Origin: Rudanella paleaurantiibacter
Lineage (GTDB): Bacteria > Bacteroidota > Bacteroidia > Cytophagales > Spirosomataceae
Length of the DNA: 64,000 nt
Assembly (NCBI RefSeq): GCF_009184635.1
Contig: NZ_WELI01000006.1
Coordinates: forward strand, 434,001 to 498,000
Reading direction: 5' to 3'
Shown here: positions 8,142 through 16,988 of the stretch, piece after piece
How the letters are laid out: each line of letters starts with the position of its first letter
How positions within the stretch are numbered: the first letter of the stretch is position 1
Program-made: the position numbers and the translations under genes
Notes under the pieces: generated by a model
Told to the model about the DNA's origin: nothing
The model's database searches: none
What the model saw: the letters and a program-made list of their open reading frames with translations, nothing else

Positions 8142-9320
8142 TTAGTTGAGCCGTTCAAAAATACCGGCAACGCCTTGGCCACCGCCTACGCAGGCCGATA
8201 CCATACCGTATTTCTGATTGCGCTCGGCCATCTCGTTTAGGAGTTGAACCGACAAACGCGCCCCGGTTGAGCCGAGGGCGTGCCCAAGAGCAATGGCCCC
8301 ACCATTGGGGTTAATAATTTCAGGGTTGAGATCAAGCTCTTTGATCACAGCCAACGACTGAGCAGCAAATGCCTCGTTCAGCTCGATCTGATCAATATCA
8401 CTTTGCTGCAAACCGGCTTTTTGCAGGGCAATCGGGATAGCCGCCACCGGGCCAATGCCCATGATGCGCGGTTCTACACCGGCCGAGGCATATGATACCA
8501 TCCGGCCCATCGGCTTCAGGTTCAACTCATTCACCAGTCGCTCCGACATGACAATTACAAAAGCCGCTCCGTCGGAGGTTTGCGACGAATTGCCGGCCGT
8601 AACTGAGCCACCTGCCGCAAATACTGGCTTCAGGCGGGCGAGCCCTTCGGCACTTGTGTCGGTGCGGGGGCCTTCGTCTTTATTTACCGTCCACTCCCGG
8701 GTTTTCTTCTTGCCACTGTTGGCGTCGAAGTAGGTTTCCTTCACCGCAATCGGCACAATTTGCTTGTCGAACCGGCCTGCAGCCTGAGCCGCTAAAGCTT
8801 TCTGATGCGATGCGTAGGCAAACTGATCCTGCTCGTCGCGGCTAATATTGAACTGCTGCGCTACCTGCTCGGCCGTAAGACCCATGCCGATGTAGTAATC
8901 TGGGTTTTTCTGGGCAATGTCGTAGTTGAGGGCTGTTTTCCAACCCATTACTGGCACCAGCGACATCGACTCGGTTCCTCCGGCAATGATACAGTCCGCC
9001 AGGCCAGCGTGAATTTTGGCCGAGGCAATGGCAATAGCCTCCAGGCCTGAACCGCAGTACCGGTTGATAGTCATACCCGGCACCGTTTTAGGCAACGATA
9101 GCAGGGCAATATACCGGGCAATCTGCATGCCTTGCTCGGCTTCGGGTACGGCATTACCCACAATCAGATCTTCTACGCGGGCGGGGTCGAGCTGCGGCAC
9201 CTGTGCCAGCAAATGCTTGATGACCTCGGCCGCCATATCGTCGGGGCGAGTAAGACGAAGGCCACCGCGCGGGGCTTTACCAACAGCGGTACGGTAGCCA
9301 GCAACAACGTATGCGTCCAT
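8142..9320 (-). CDS. Thiolase (acetyl-CoA C-acyltransferase family)
   Basis: A 392-residue thiolase, normal length. The nucleophile is Cys89 in NRYCGSGLEAI. The C-terminal catalytic motifs are GGAIALGHALGSTGAR (His347) and ACVGGGQG (Cys377). It either splits 3-ketoacyl-CoA in beta-oxidation or joins two acetyl-CoA. N-terminal features such as YRTAVGKAPRG suggest the FadA/FadI-like or general acyltransferase branch, but sequence alone does not fix the direction. No other beta-oxidation gene is adjacent; bioD and bioF lie upstream on the same strand behind a possible terminator, so it is probably expressed separately. Confidence 0.93.
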   Translation of the reverse strand: MDAYVVAGYRTAVGKAPRGGLRLTRPDDMAAEVIKHLLAQVPQLDPARVEDLIVGNAVPEAEQGMQIARYIALLSLPKTVPGMTINRYCGSGLEAIAIASAKIHAGLADCIIAGGTESMSLVPVMGWKTALNYDIAQKNPDYYIGMGLTAEQVAQQFNISRDEQDQFAYASHQKALAAQAAGRFDKQIVPIAVKETYFDANSGKKKTREWTVNKDEGPRTDTSAEGLARLKPVFAAGGSVTAGNSSQTSDGAAFVIVMSERLVNELNLKPMGRMVSYASAGVEPRIMGIGPVAAIPIALQKAGLQQSDIDQIELNEAFAAQSLAVIKELDLNPEIINPNGGAIALGHALGSTGARLSVQLLNEMAERNQKYGMVSACVGGGQGVAGIFERLN

Positions 9321-9354
9321 GTATATGGGGTTTTTAGAATGTCAATAAAATAGC

Positions 9355-9398
9355 TCCGGCAGGCGAATGGCTATACCTAAAACCAATTTTCTGCCGGA
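9355..9398 (-). terminator. Possible bioD terminator
   Basis: TCCGGCAG (9355-9362) and CTGCCGGA (9391-9398) are perfect 8-bp arms with a 28-base AT-rich loop, between the bioD stop and the thiolase start. The minus-strand transcript continues with AGCTATTTTATTG. The long loop makes this only a moderate candidate. Confidence 0.45.
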
Positions 9399-9422
9399 AT
9401 AATTACAGACAAATATAAGATG

Positions 9423-10049
9423 TTATGCACGCATACTATTAAGGCTGGGCAAAAACTTTTCGGCGTAGTGCCGAATTTGGGCCTGCGTTAGTTCGGGTTC
9501 CTGCGCTACCCGGCCGAGGCAAGATAGCCCTGTGATGCCCAAAATGACCGATTCGGAGGCCGGTACGGTGGGGCCGCTGAAGATCAGCCCCAGGATAGGA
9601 ATGTTGCGCGTGCGCAGGGCCTCAACTGAAAGTAGCGTATGATTGATGCTGCCGAGGTAGTTTCGTGAGACCAGCACAACGGGCAACTGTTGCTGCTGCA
9701 CCCAGTCGATGTTGAGTTGCTGGTGATTGAGGGGCACCATAAGCCCGCCCGCCAGTTCGATCACGAGGTGATTGTCGGTTTGGGGCACCACAATTTGGTC
9801 CAGTTCAATACGTACCCCGTCGATGTCGGCTGCGGCATGGGGCGACAGCGGCTCGCGCAGGCGGTACGCTTCGGGGTGAAAGCGTGACCGGGTATTGCTG
9901 ATAAGGCTCCGGACGGTTTCGGTATCGGAGTCTTCGAGGGCACCCGACTGTACGGGTTTCCAGTAATCGGCCTGTAACGCTTCGACCAGAACTGCCGAAA
10001 CAACCGTCTTGCCAATTTCAGTGCCGATACCGGCTACAACGATGTTCAT
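9423..10049 (-). CDS. bioD: Dethiobiotin synthetase
   Basis: BioD uses ATP and CO2 to close the ureido ring of 7,8-diaminononanoate, giving dethiobiotin. The 208-residue protein has the N-terminal P-loop GTEIGKT (residues 9-15; the family usually has GTDVGKT), then YWKPVQSG for substrate and Mg binding, and ELAGGLMVPL in the middle. It follows bioF on the same strand but after a 301-base noncoding gap. bioA and bioB are not in the window. The enzyme is cytoplasmic. Confidence 0.93.
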   Translation of the reverse strand: MNIVVAGIGTEIGKTVVSAVLVEALQADYWKPVQSGALEDSDTETVRSLISNTRSRFHPEAYRLREPLSPHAAADIDGVRIELDQIVVPQTDNHLVIELAGGLMVPLNHQQLNIDWVQQQQLPVVLVSRNYLGSINHTLLSVEALRTRNIPILGLIFSGPTVPASESVILGITGLSCLGRVAQEPELTQAQIRHYAEKFLPSLNSMRA

Positions 10050-10350
10050 AATACTATGGTAGTTGATGATTCAGAAAAATTAGGGATTTGCCCACAGCGA
10101 ACGGGAGTAGGATAAATTTCTTTGACAAGATTACAGGATAAGCAGGATTCATTTAAGCGAATGAACAATGTGAAACGCATAATGAACAATTGTATTACCT
10201 ACTGGAAATCAGTCATTTAAACGTAAATTTTGCATTGTCCATTATACATTTCATTCAGTCTGACTACTTATGCCAGAGAACATCCTGTTTATCCTGTAAT
10301 CCTCCGGGCTGCCGGGCGGTCAAAGAAACTTGTTCTACTATCCTGGCAAA
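10050..10350. repeat. Nested inverted repeat in the bioF-bioD gap
   Basis: No gene is visible here. The outer arms are related: ATTTCTTTGAC..GATTACAGGATAAGCAGGAT at about 10115-10148, and the complement of GATTACAGGATAAACAGGAT with GTCAAAGAAA at about 10281-10332. The inner arms are GAATGAACAATG..TAATGAACAATT (about 10159-10192) and the complement of GAATGAAATGTATAATGGACAATG (about 10233-10257). A transcript leaving bioF could fold into a long hairpin. It may act as a terminator, attenuator or degenerate mobile repeat; the sequence does not say which. Confidence 0.65.
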
Positions 10351-11499
10351 CTAGCCAATCGTCAGCGAGTCGAGCAGGTGGGTAATTTGGGCTTCGGTAT
10401 TGAAGCTGTGCAGACAAATGCGCAGTCGTTCCTGCCCAACCGGCACTGTGGGGCTCAGAATAGCCCGTACATCGAACCCTGCCTGCTGAGCACGGGTGGC
10501 AACTGATCGACACGCTTCGTTCCCTCCGATTAGTAAGCATTGAATGGGGGAGGGGCTATCGGTCCAACGGGCATGGGGGAGTTTCTGGGCGGCCTGTTGC
10601 CGAAATAGTTCGATGAGCCTGTGCAGATACTGACGCTCGGCCGTTGCTCCTGATACCTGCTCGTGAGCGCACCCGATAGCCAGCAGGCTGTGGGGTGGGA
10701 GGGCCGTGGTATAAATAAACGACCGCGCGGTGTTGATGAGGTAATCCCGAAGCAGCCGGGGGCCAACAACAGCGGCTCCGTGTACGCCCAGACCTTTGCC
10801 AAAGGTATGCACGCGGGCCAGCACTCGCCCCGACAAACCCAACTCAGCCACGCGCCCGGCTCCGGTTGAACCATAAACGCCCGTCGCGTGGGCTTCGTCG
10901 ACAATCAGGTGGGCCTCGTACTGCTCGCAGAGTTGAACCAGTTGAGGCAAGGGGGCCAGGTCGCCATCCATTGAATACACCGACTCAACAGCTACAAAGA
11001 CCTGCTGGCCAACCTGTGTGCGTGCCCGCGCCTGCCGGAGCAATTCGTCCAGATGGGTCAGGTCGTTGTGCCGAAACCGGTGGCGCGTGGCATACGAGAG
11101 CCGGGCGCCATCAATCATGCTGGCGTGAATGAGCTCGTCGGTCAGGAGCACATCGTCACGGCCGGGTAGGGCCGAGAGTAAGCCGATATTGGCGTCGTAG
11201 CCGGCGTTGAAGACAAGTGCGGTTTCGGTTTGGTAATAAGCCGCTAATTGGGCTTCCACGGCGTCGGCCAGTAGTGTATGCCCCGCGAGCAGCCGCGAGC
11301 CCGTGGCCCCGTTGGCCAGATCGGGCGATTGGCGTTCGGCTTCACGGATCGCTTCCCGTAGCGTGGCCGAGCGCGCCAGGCCGAGGTAATCGTTCGAGCA
11401 AAAGTCGATTAGGCCGCTATTGGGCCGTAAGGTTCGCAGTAGCCCAGCTTGTTGGCGTTGCTGCAAACGGGCATCCAGAAAAGCGAGTTTGTCGTGCAT
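10351..11499 (-). CDS. bioF: 8-amino-7-oxononanoate synthase
   Basis: A PLP enzyme that condenses pimeloyl-ACP (or -CoA) with alanine, the first ring-assembly step of biotin synthesis. The 382-residue length is typical. Visible motifs are FCSNDYLGLA near the N-terminus, DEAHATGVYG with the PLP-binding Asp, and HTFGKGLGVHGA with the Schiff-base Lys235. It belongs to the alpha-oxoamine synthase family; placement next to bioD supports BioF over Kbl. The gene is divergent from the BNR protein gene. Confidence 0.93.
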   Translation of the reverse strand: MHDKLAFLDARLQQRQQAGLLRTLRPNSGLIDFCSNDYLGLARSATLREAIREAERQSPDLANGATGSRLLAGHTLLADAVEAQLAAYYQTETALVFNAGYDANIGLLSALPGRDDVLLTDELIHASMIDGARLSYATRHRFRHNDLTHLDELLRQARARTQVGQQVFVAVESVYSMDGDLAPLPQLVQLCEQYEAHLIVDEAHATGVYGSTGAGRVAELGLSGRVLARVHTFGKGLGVHGAAVVGPRLLRDYLINTARSFIYTTALPPHSLLAIGCAHEQVSGATAERQYLHRLIELFRQQAAQKLPHARWTDSPSPIQCLLIGGNEACRSVATRAQQAGFDVRAILSPTVPVGQERLRICLHSFNTEAQITHLLDSLTIG

Positions 11500-11625
11500 G
11501 GAAGGACAAAAATAGGCAGGATGCGAGCGGACTCGGCACTCGGGGGGCGTTTCAGGGCCGATTTGCTGGCGAAGTCGGGGCTTTTTTGTTTTTTAGCCGT
11601 ACAAACACGTTCTGTACAGCTTCTT

Positions 11626-12636
11626 ATGCGCCTTACCTTGCTTCTGCTTCTCCTGACAACGCCCGTTTGGGCACAATGGACCCTTCAAACCGTTGGAACA
11701 ACGGCGAGTTTTCGGGCGGTGAGTGCCGTGAGCGAGCGGGTTGTTTGGGTGGGTGGTTCGGGCGGGACATTTCTGCGGACTACCGATGGGGGCCAAACCT
11801 GGCAGACGGGGCGGGTACCCGGTGCCGAAACGTGCGATTTTCGCGATGTACAGGCCATAGATGCCCAAACGGCGGTTCTGATGAGCGCCGGCCCGGCCGA
11901 ACAGGGGCAAGCCCGCTTTTACCGCACTACGGATGGCGGGCAGACCTGGACGCTAACGTATCAGACAAACCAGCCGGGTGTGTTTTTCGACGGGATGGCA
12001 TTCTGGAACAATAAGCAGGGCATTGCCTTTAGCGACCCCGTGGCGGGTAAGTATGTGTTGCTTAAAACAAACAACGGGGGGCAGTCGTGGCAACCCATTA
12101 CGGCTCCACAAGGAATGACCGTACATGGGGGCGAAGCTGCTTTTGCCGCCAGTGGGAGTAGTATTGCTGTACACGGCAGTCGGCACGTCTGGATTGGATC
12201 AGGTGGTGTAGGTGGCGGCCGCGTTTTTCGCTCAACCGATGGTGGGCAATCGTGGGCAGTGGCCGCAACGGGCCTCCCCGCCGATTCGAGCAAGGGCGTG
12301 TTTGGGGTATACTTCAAAAACCCGCGTGAGGGCATCGCCGTTGGGGGCGATTATCGCAACGAGAAAAAGCCGGGCCTTAACGTGGCTCTCACCCGCGACG
12401 GTGGCCAAACCTGGGCGGTTGCTTCGACCGGCCCGGAGGGTGGGCTAAAAGAAGGGGTGAGTCGGCTGACAAACGGCCATTGGGTGCTGGTAGGGCCATC
12501 GGGCACGAGCCTCTCGACCGATGAGGGTAAAACCTGGCAGCTTCTCGACACCGAAGCCTTCCACGCCCTCTCTTGTCAGGGCAACACCTGCTGGGCTGTT
12601 GGGGCCAAAGGGCGCGTGGGTCGGCGTACATTTTAA
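11626..12636 (+). CDS. Exported BNR/YCF48-type beta-propeller protein
   Basis: A 336-residue protein from the ATG at 11626, which opens a clear signal peptide (MRLTLLLLLLTTPVWAQ). The in-frame upstream extension to 11449 overlaps bioF on the other strand and is not signal-like, so I reject it. The body holds six Asp-box or BNR-type repeats: TDGGQTW twice, NNGGQSW, TDGGQSW, RDGGQTW and TDEGKTW. This predicts a six- or seven-bladed propeller like YCF48 and sialidase-fold proteins. No sialidase catalytic set is apparent. It is probably periplasmic or surface-exposed, and binding or assembly is more likely than catalysis. Confidence 0.85.
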   Translation: MRLTLLLLLLTTPVWAQWTLQTVGTTASFRAVSAVSERVVWVGGSGGTFLRTTDGGQTWQTGRVPGAETCDFRDVQAIDAQTAVLMSAGPAEQGQARFYRTTDGGQTWTLTYQTNQPGVFFDGMAFWNNKQGIAFSDPVAGKYVLLKTNNGGQSWQPITAPQGMTVHGGEAAFAASGSSIAVHGSRHVWIGSGGVGGGRVFRSTDGGQSWAVAATGLPADSSKGVFGVYFKNPREGIAVGGDYRNEKKPGLNVALTRDGGQTWAVASTGPEGGLKEGVSRLTNGHWVLVGPSGTSLSTDEGKTWQLLDTEAFHALSCQGNTCWAVGAKGRVGRRTF

Positions 12637-12688
12637 GGGTGATTTTTCGTTATCTAACCAAAACGAAATCATCACTCTTTTTGTGGCT

Positions 12689-13867
12689 ATGCGGATGCTT
12701 CCTTGGTTGGTAGTAGGGTTGGTTAGTGCCGGAAAACTGTTGGCCTCCCCCTCGTCTCACAACCCTCATTCAGACCATCCTTCCTTTACCTGCAACTACA
12801 CCGGGGCACGGGCTCCGCAGGTGGTTTGCGATCAGCTCATCAGTCGCTCCAATGGACATGCCGAGCGCGTAGTCGACCGGATTCTGAAGCCGATTGGGCT
12901 CATGCGGAATTTCAAGATTATGGAGTGCACCAACACGCAAAACTGCTTTGCGACGGTTTTGCAGGGGCAACGGTTCATTATTTACGATGGTGCGTTTATG
13001 CAACGCATCGAAACCGTAACCGACACCGATTGGTCGGCTATTAGTATTATGGCCCACGAAATTGGGCACCATTTGCAGGGCCATACCATTGATGGTAAGG
13101 GCGGGCAGCCCCAGAAAGAGATTGAAGCCGATAAGTTTTCGGGCTTTGTGCTGCATCAGCTCGGAGCCTCGCTCGAAGAGTCGTATGCGGCTATCCGTGC
13201 GCTGGGTAGTGAGCACCCAACCCCTACGCACCCGGCGCGGGCGGCTCGTATGGAGGCCATTCGGAAAGGCTGGCTCGAAGCCGAAGAACTGTATCCCCGG
13301 CTCACGGGTTCAGGGCGTGTAAGCAAGCCTGCCGAGCCAAAGACCAGCGGACCAGTAGCTCAGCGTCCGGTAGCTGCCCCAACAACCAACGCGCCCTCTG
13401 TAGCAACCCGTAACCCCGATGCCTCGGTCCCGGCGGCCCGGCCCGTACCCGCTAAACCGGCCGCGTCGGCTGCGAGTCGGGTGGGTTGTTTGTCGGGCGA
13501 CTGTCAGAATGGGTTTGGTGTTTTTGTCAGCACCACGCGCGAGAAATACGTGGGTGAGTTTGCCGAGCGGGCCCGGCACGGGCAGGGCATTGAGTATTAT
13601 CCCGACGGAAAAATCAAATACAAGGGAGCCTTTGCCGAGGGCGAACGGGCTGGTTTCGGTACGTACTATTTCCGTAATGGCGACCGCTACGTGGGGCAGT
13701 TTTCCGATAGCGCCCCCAATGGTAAAGGCACGTACTATTTTTCGGATGGCGACCGGTTTGTGGGTTTATTCCGCGACGGGAAACGTAACGGTTTCGGGGT
13801 ACTGTATCACGCCGATGGCCGTCGGCAAGAGTCCGGGGAGTACGAAGATGATGAACTGACAGACTGA
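12689..13867 (+). CDS. Exported M48-like metalloprotease with C-terminal MORN repeats
   Basis: A 392-residue protein from ATG 12689; the frame is open further up to 12521, but only this start gives a signal peptide (MRMLPWLVVGLVSAGKLLA). Residues about 80-200 are a zinc-peptidase domain with HEIGHH (His123, Glu124, His127) and EIEAD (Glu144..Asp148), the M48 arrangement, plus ANDxxxP-like HPTPTHPAR downstream. After a Pro/Ala-rich linker (about 215-265) come four MORN-type repeats such as YVGEFAERARHGQGIEYYP, GAFAEGERAGFGTYYF and YVGQFSDSAPNGKGTYYF. MORN repeats usually bind lipids or proteins. This pairing is unusual; the function is unknown. Confidence 0.82.
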   Translation: MRMLPWLVVGLVSAGKLLASPSSHNPHSDHPSFTCNYTGARAPQVVCDQLISRSNGHAERVVDRILKPIGLMRNFKIMECTNTQNCFATVLQGQRFIIYDGAFMQRIETVTDTDWSAISIMAHEIGHHLQGHTIDGKGGQPQKEIEADKFSGFVLHQLGASLEESYAAIRALGSEHPTPTHPARAARMEAIRKGWLEAEELYPRLTGSGRVSKPAEPKTSGPVAQRPVAAPTTNAPSVATRNPDASVPAARPVPAKPAASAASRVGCLSGDCQNGFGVFVSTTREKYVGEFAERARHGQGIEYYPDGKIKYKGAFAEGERAGFGTYYFRNGDRYVGQFSDSAPNGKGTYYFSDGDRFVGLFRDGKRNGFGVLYHADGRRQESGEYEDDELTD

Positions 13868-13929
13868 CGGGGTGGTTAAAATGCCACCCCTTCCTGCTTA
13901 TAGGTGCGAACATTACTGCTGCCCCCATT

Positions 13930-14832
13930 ATGTTTTTACGACCTATATCGACCGTTGTTTGTTTGCTGATTGCCGCCCAACCCCTGCTGGCACAAACCGA
14001 TTCAACCGGGCTCATTGCACCCGGTGCGGCCCTCCAGAAAGTATCGGGTCAGTTTGCCTTTACCGAAGGCCCGGCCGTCGACAAAAAAGGGAATATTTAT
14101 TTTACCGACCAGCCAAACGACAAAATCTGGCTATACGATACCGAGGGGAAACTGTCGATGTTTATGGACAAAGCCGGGCGTTCGAATGGCCTGTACATCG
14201 ACCGGAAGGGTAATATTCTGTCGTGCGCCGACGAGAAAAACGAGCTTTGGCGTATTCATCCCAAAACCAAAAAAGTAGAGGTGCTGCTCACCGATTACGA
14301 GGGCAAAAAGCATAACGGACCCAATGACCTTTGGCCCGACCGAAAAGGGGGTATCTACTTCACCGACCCGTTTTATCCGCGCCCCTGGTGGAGCCATAAA
14401 ACGCCTTTTCTGACGGCTCAAAACGTATACTATCTCCCCAAAGGCGCTAAGCAGGCCGTACTCGTAGCCACTGACCTGAAGCAGCCAAACGGTATTGTGG
14501 GTACACCCGACGGCCGCTACCTGTACGTGGCCGACATTCGCGACAGTAAAACGTACAAGTACACTATCAACCCCGACGGCACGCTCTCCGATCGGCAACT
14601 CTTTGCCGCGCAGGGTTCGGATGGTATCACGCTCGATAAGCGCGGCAATCTGTACCTGACCGGCCGAGGAGTGACCGTGTACGACCCTTCCGGTAAAAAA
14701 CTAACCAATATTCCGGTGCCCGCTGGCTGGACGGCCAACGTCTGTTTTGGGGGTAAAGACCGCAAAACGCTCTTTATCACCGCGTCGGAATCGGTGTTTG
14801 TCTTGCCAATGCAGGTGCAGGGCGTGGAATGA
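13930..14832 (+). CDS. Exported SMP-30/gluconolactonase-like protein
   Basis: A 300-residue protein with a signal peptide (STVVCLLIAAQPLLAQ) and a six-bladed propeller of the SMP-30/LRE type. Typical pieces are FTEGPAVDKKGNIYFTD, GRSNGLYIDRKGNILSCAD, NGPNDLWPDRKGGIYFTDP and QPNGIVGTPDGRYLYVAD, which carry the metal-binding Glu, Asn and Asp positions of the family. Members hydrolyse lactones such as gluconolactone; the exact substrate here is unknown. It follows two other exported proteins on the same strand, 62 bases after the M48/MORN gene. Confidence 0.88.
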   Translation: MFLRPISTVVCLLIAAQPLLAQTDSTGLIAPGAALQKVSGQFAFTEGPAVDKKGNIYFTDQPNDKIWLYDTEGKLSMFMDKAGRSNGLYIDRKGNILSCADEKNELWRIHPKTKKVEVLLTDYEGKKHNGPNDLWPDRKGGIYFTDPFYPRPWWSHKTPFLTAQNVYYLPKGAKQAVLVATDLKQPNGIVGTPDGRYLYVADIRDSKTYKYTINPDGTLSDRQLFAAQGSDGITLDKRGNLYLTGRGVTVYDPSGKKLTNIPVPAGWTANVCFGGKDRKTLFITASESVFVLPMQVQGVE

Positions 14833-14847
14833 TTAGCAGGCAGTAGC

Positions 14848-14910
14848 AGTAAGCAGTGGCAGTGGGCAGTACTTCGGTAACAGCCGTACCTACTGCCTAC
14901 TGCTTACTTA
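14848..14910. terminator. Imperfect hairpin with CAGTA-type repeats
   Basis: The left side (AGTAAGCAGTGGCAGTGGGCAGTAC) and the right side (GTACCTACTGCCTACTGCTTACT) are complementary apart from a short insertion. The motif GCAGTA is repeated several times. It lies between the convergent SMP-30 and GNAT-like genes and reaches the GNAT stop, so it may terminate both. Confidence 0.6.
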
Positions 14911-16101
14911 AATTATCGGGTGGCGCTTAAATTCTTTGGTGCAGTCGAAGAGGTAGCGGTAGGTAATGTGCCGTTTGCCCACTACACCGCCGAGCATTTT
15001 GGAGAACCGAATCATCTTTACATTAAAGTCGCCAATCCAGTTTAGTTCGAGGTCTTTGTACGGGTGTTGGCTGTTCCAACCGACCCGCATAGGGTACGAC
15101 AATGCAATGGCCGATTCGACACCCTTGCCCTGAAACTCCGGGATAACCCCGAAAATAACGCCAAAGGCTTTGCGCGTGGTCCGAAACGTTTTGTGATACA
15201 GGAATTTTAGTTTGCCCCACAAATCCATTTTGCCGTTTACGTACTTGAAGTACTGATTCAGCTCGGGGAGCATAATGAAGAAAGCCACCGGTTGTTTTTC
15301 GGGGCCGTGGTACCCGAACCAGACGAGCGTTTCGTCCATAACGGGCTTCATCTGCTTCATCAGTTTCAGGGCCTTCTCGTTACTCATGTCGGGCGTACCC
15401 AGAATTTTTGTCCAGGCCTTGTTGTAAATCGTGGCAAAGTCACCGGCGAACTTTTCGAGCTGGTTTTTGCGGATATGCTCGAACGAAAAAGCCGGGTCGT
15501 TCAGGATTCGGTCGGCCCGGTCCAGTACGGCCGGATTCATACCGGCCAATACGCGGTCTTTTTCGATGGGTAGAAAAAACGTGTGTTGCTCAAAGTACGT
15601 CTGGAACCCGTATTGCTCAAAAAACGGCACGTAATACGGCTTGGTGTAGGGCATGCCGTAGTTGGGTTCGTACTGAAACCCCTCGACCAATAGACCCCAC
15701 CAACGGTCGCGGTCGCCGAAGTTGATAGGACCGTCCATGGCTTCCATACCGCGTTGAGCGAGCCAGTTTCGGCAGGTATCAAACAGTAGGAAAGCCGCTT
15801 GCTGATTGTCGATGCACTCGAAAAAGCCCATCCCCCCCGTAGGCTGATCGTTTTTTTTGTCGTTAGTGGTTTTTCGGTTGACAAAAGCTGCCACCCGCCC
15901 AATGGTCTGTTTTTGGTCATCGAGCAGGAGCCAACGTATGCACTCGCCCTGTTCGAAGAGCTTGTTTTTGGCCGGGTCGAAAACGTTCTCGATATCAGCG
16001 TCTAATGGACGAATCCAGTGTGAATCGTTCTGGTAAAGCCGAACGGCCAACTGAATAAACTCAGAGCGGTGAGCGGGGGTGGTAACTTCAATTACGTGCA
16101 T
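14908..16101 (-). CDS. GNAT-like acyltransferase family protein
   Basis: A 397-residue protein starting MHVIEVTTPAHRSEF; the longer frame to 16143 overlaps the RES gene and adds nothing conserved. The N-terminus resembles large GNAT-like proteins common in Bacteroidota: RLYQNDSHWIRPLDADIE, then GRVAAFVNR, GGMGFFECID and GMEAMDGPINFGDRDRWWGLLVEGF. The C-terminal half repeats a GNAT-like pattern, with VIFGVIPEFQGKGVESAIA resembling the acetyl-CoA pyrophosphate loop. A transfer reaction using acyl-CoA is likely; the substrate is unknown. It is cytoplasmic and 14 bases downstream of the RES toxin stop. Confidence 0.7.
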   Translation of the reverse strand: MHVIEVTTPAHRSEFIQLAVRLYQNDSHWIRPLDADIENVFDPAKNKLFEQGECIRWLLLDDQKQTIGRVAAFVNRKTTNDKKNDQPTGGMGFFECIDNQQAAFLLFDTCRNWLAQRGMEAMDGPINFGDRDRWWGLLVEGFQYEPNYGMPYTKPYYVPFFEQYGFQTYFEQHTFFLPIEKDRVLAGMNPAVLDRADRILNDPAFSFEHIRKNQLEKFAGDFATIYNKAWTKILGTPDMSNEKALKLMKQMKPVMDETLVWFGYHGPEKQPVAFFIMLPELNQYFKYVNGKMDLWGKLKFLYHKTFRTTRKAFGVIFGVIPEFQGKGVESAIALSYPMRVGWNSQHPYKDLELNWIGDFNVKMIRFSKMLGGVVGKRHITYRYLFDCTKEFKRHPII

Positions 16102-16115
16102 AGGGCAAAGATACG

Positions 16116-16565
16116 CTACTCTTTCAATCGGCCATCGAACCAAAACGGCTCGGTGCTGGTGAGTTGGATGGTACTAAAGTCGGGGTGGGCTGGGTTGAGC
16201 AGATAATTCCATTCCTGCGGAATAATGGCCGATGGTACACGCAGCACTGCTGAGCGCATACTCCGTATCCAGGCGCTTCCGAGTGCTTGACAAAGGCTGT
16301 ATTGTTCGGGTAAAAACCAGTCAGAAGGGAGTTGTTCGAGTGCAATCTGCTCGACAGAAATGGCGTCAGGAACGTAAATAACCATCGTCCTAAAGTCATC
16401 GAGAAGACCTTCGGCACTTCGATGAACGATATTTTCGAGACAGGCCAATGACCGCGAGGAGGCTGTGTAAAGGACAAACTGGCCCCGGAGGTTCCAGCGG
16501 GCGGGGGCACCCGAGGCCATCAGGGTGTCGGCATAACGGGCTTTAGCAATTCGGTAAACGTCCAT
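16116..16565 (-). CDS. RES-domain toxin
   Basis: A 149-residue RES-family protein. The family Arg, Glu and Ser regions are visible: YRIAKARYADT at the start, GAPARWNLRGQFVLYTASS with Arg23, LACLENIVHR with Glu44, and SAVLRVPSAIIPQEWNYLL in the C-terminal part, ending in the NPAHPDF segment. Characterised RES toxins degrade NAD+ and arrest growth. Length is typical for the type II pair. It lies 29 bases downstream of a Xre/DUF2384 gene, the usual antitoxin-first order. All recognisable motifs look intact, so I expect an active toxin. Confidence 0.9.
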   Translation of the reverse strand: MDVYRIAKARYADTLMASGAPARWNLRGQFVLYTASSRSLACLENIVHRSAEGLLDDFRTMVIYVPDAISVEQIALEQLPSDWFLPEQYSLCQALGSAWIRSMRSAVLRVPSAIIPQEWNYLLNPAHPDFSTIQLTSTEPFWFDGRLKE

Positions 16566-16594
16566 TAATTGGGCGGTTAGGCAAGTAGCCTGTT

Positions 16595-16978
16595 TTAGGC
16601 CAAATCACCGTACTCAATACGGGTCAGTTCGTCCATAATAAGGTCTATACCCCCCGACGTGTGCAGTAGCAAAAAGGGAAGTTGGCCTGACAATCCGTAG
16701 GCGGGCTTATCAAGCCACCGCCGAAACGATTCTACCGAGCCGAACACATCGGTGCCCTGTTCGAAGAGAGCTTTGAGTTTAAGCATTCGTTCACCGTCTT
16801 GCGGACTCAGGTTGCGCCCTTCACGCTCATATCGCTGAAACGTTCGTAACGACAGCCCAAATAATTCGGCCAGTTGTTCGCGCCCGTATCCAGTCAGTGT
16901 GACCAGTTCTGAAAACAAACTGGCCGGAATGCCTTTGAAAGCAGCCAGAACAAGCGCTGTTTGGTTAATGGCAGTCAT
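16595..16978 (-). CDS. Xre/MbcA/ParS-type antitoxin (DUF2384)
   Basis: A 127-residue antitoxin. The N-terminal half is a helix-turn-helix (YGREQLAELFGLSLRTFQRYEREG) and the C-terminal half the DUF2384 toxin-binding part, with ALFEQGTDVFGSVESFRRWL and GLSGQLPFLLLHTSGGIDLI. This is the standard partner of RES toxins: it blocks the toxin and represses its own promoter. A palindrome centred 24 bases upstream of the start is the likely operator. The gene is divergent from cysS. Confidence 0.9.
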   Translation of the reverse strand: MTAINQTALVLAAFKGIPASLFSELVTLTGYGREQLAELFGLSLRTFQRYEREGRNLSPQDGERMLKLKALFEQGTDVFGSVESFRRWLDKPAYGLSGQLPFLLLHTSGGIDLIMDELTRIEYGDLA

Positions 16979-16988
16979 TATGAATAGG

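Noticed and set aside
11217-12014. 265-codon frame on the + strand across the bioF start and the BNR gene
   Set aside because: It crosses a divergent promoter region and is out of frame with both real genes; Arg/Pro-rich shadow.
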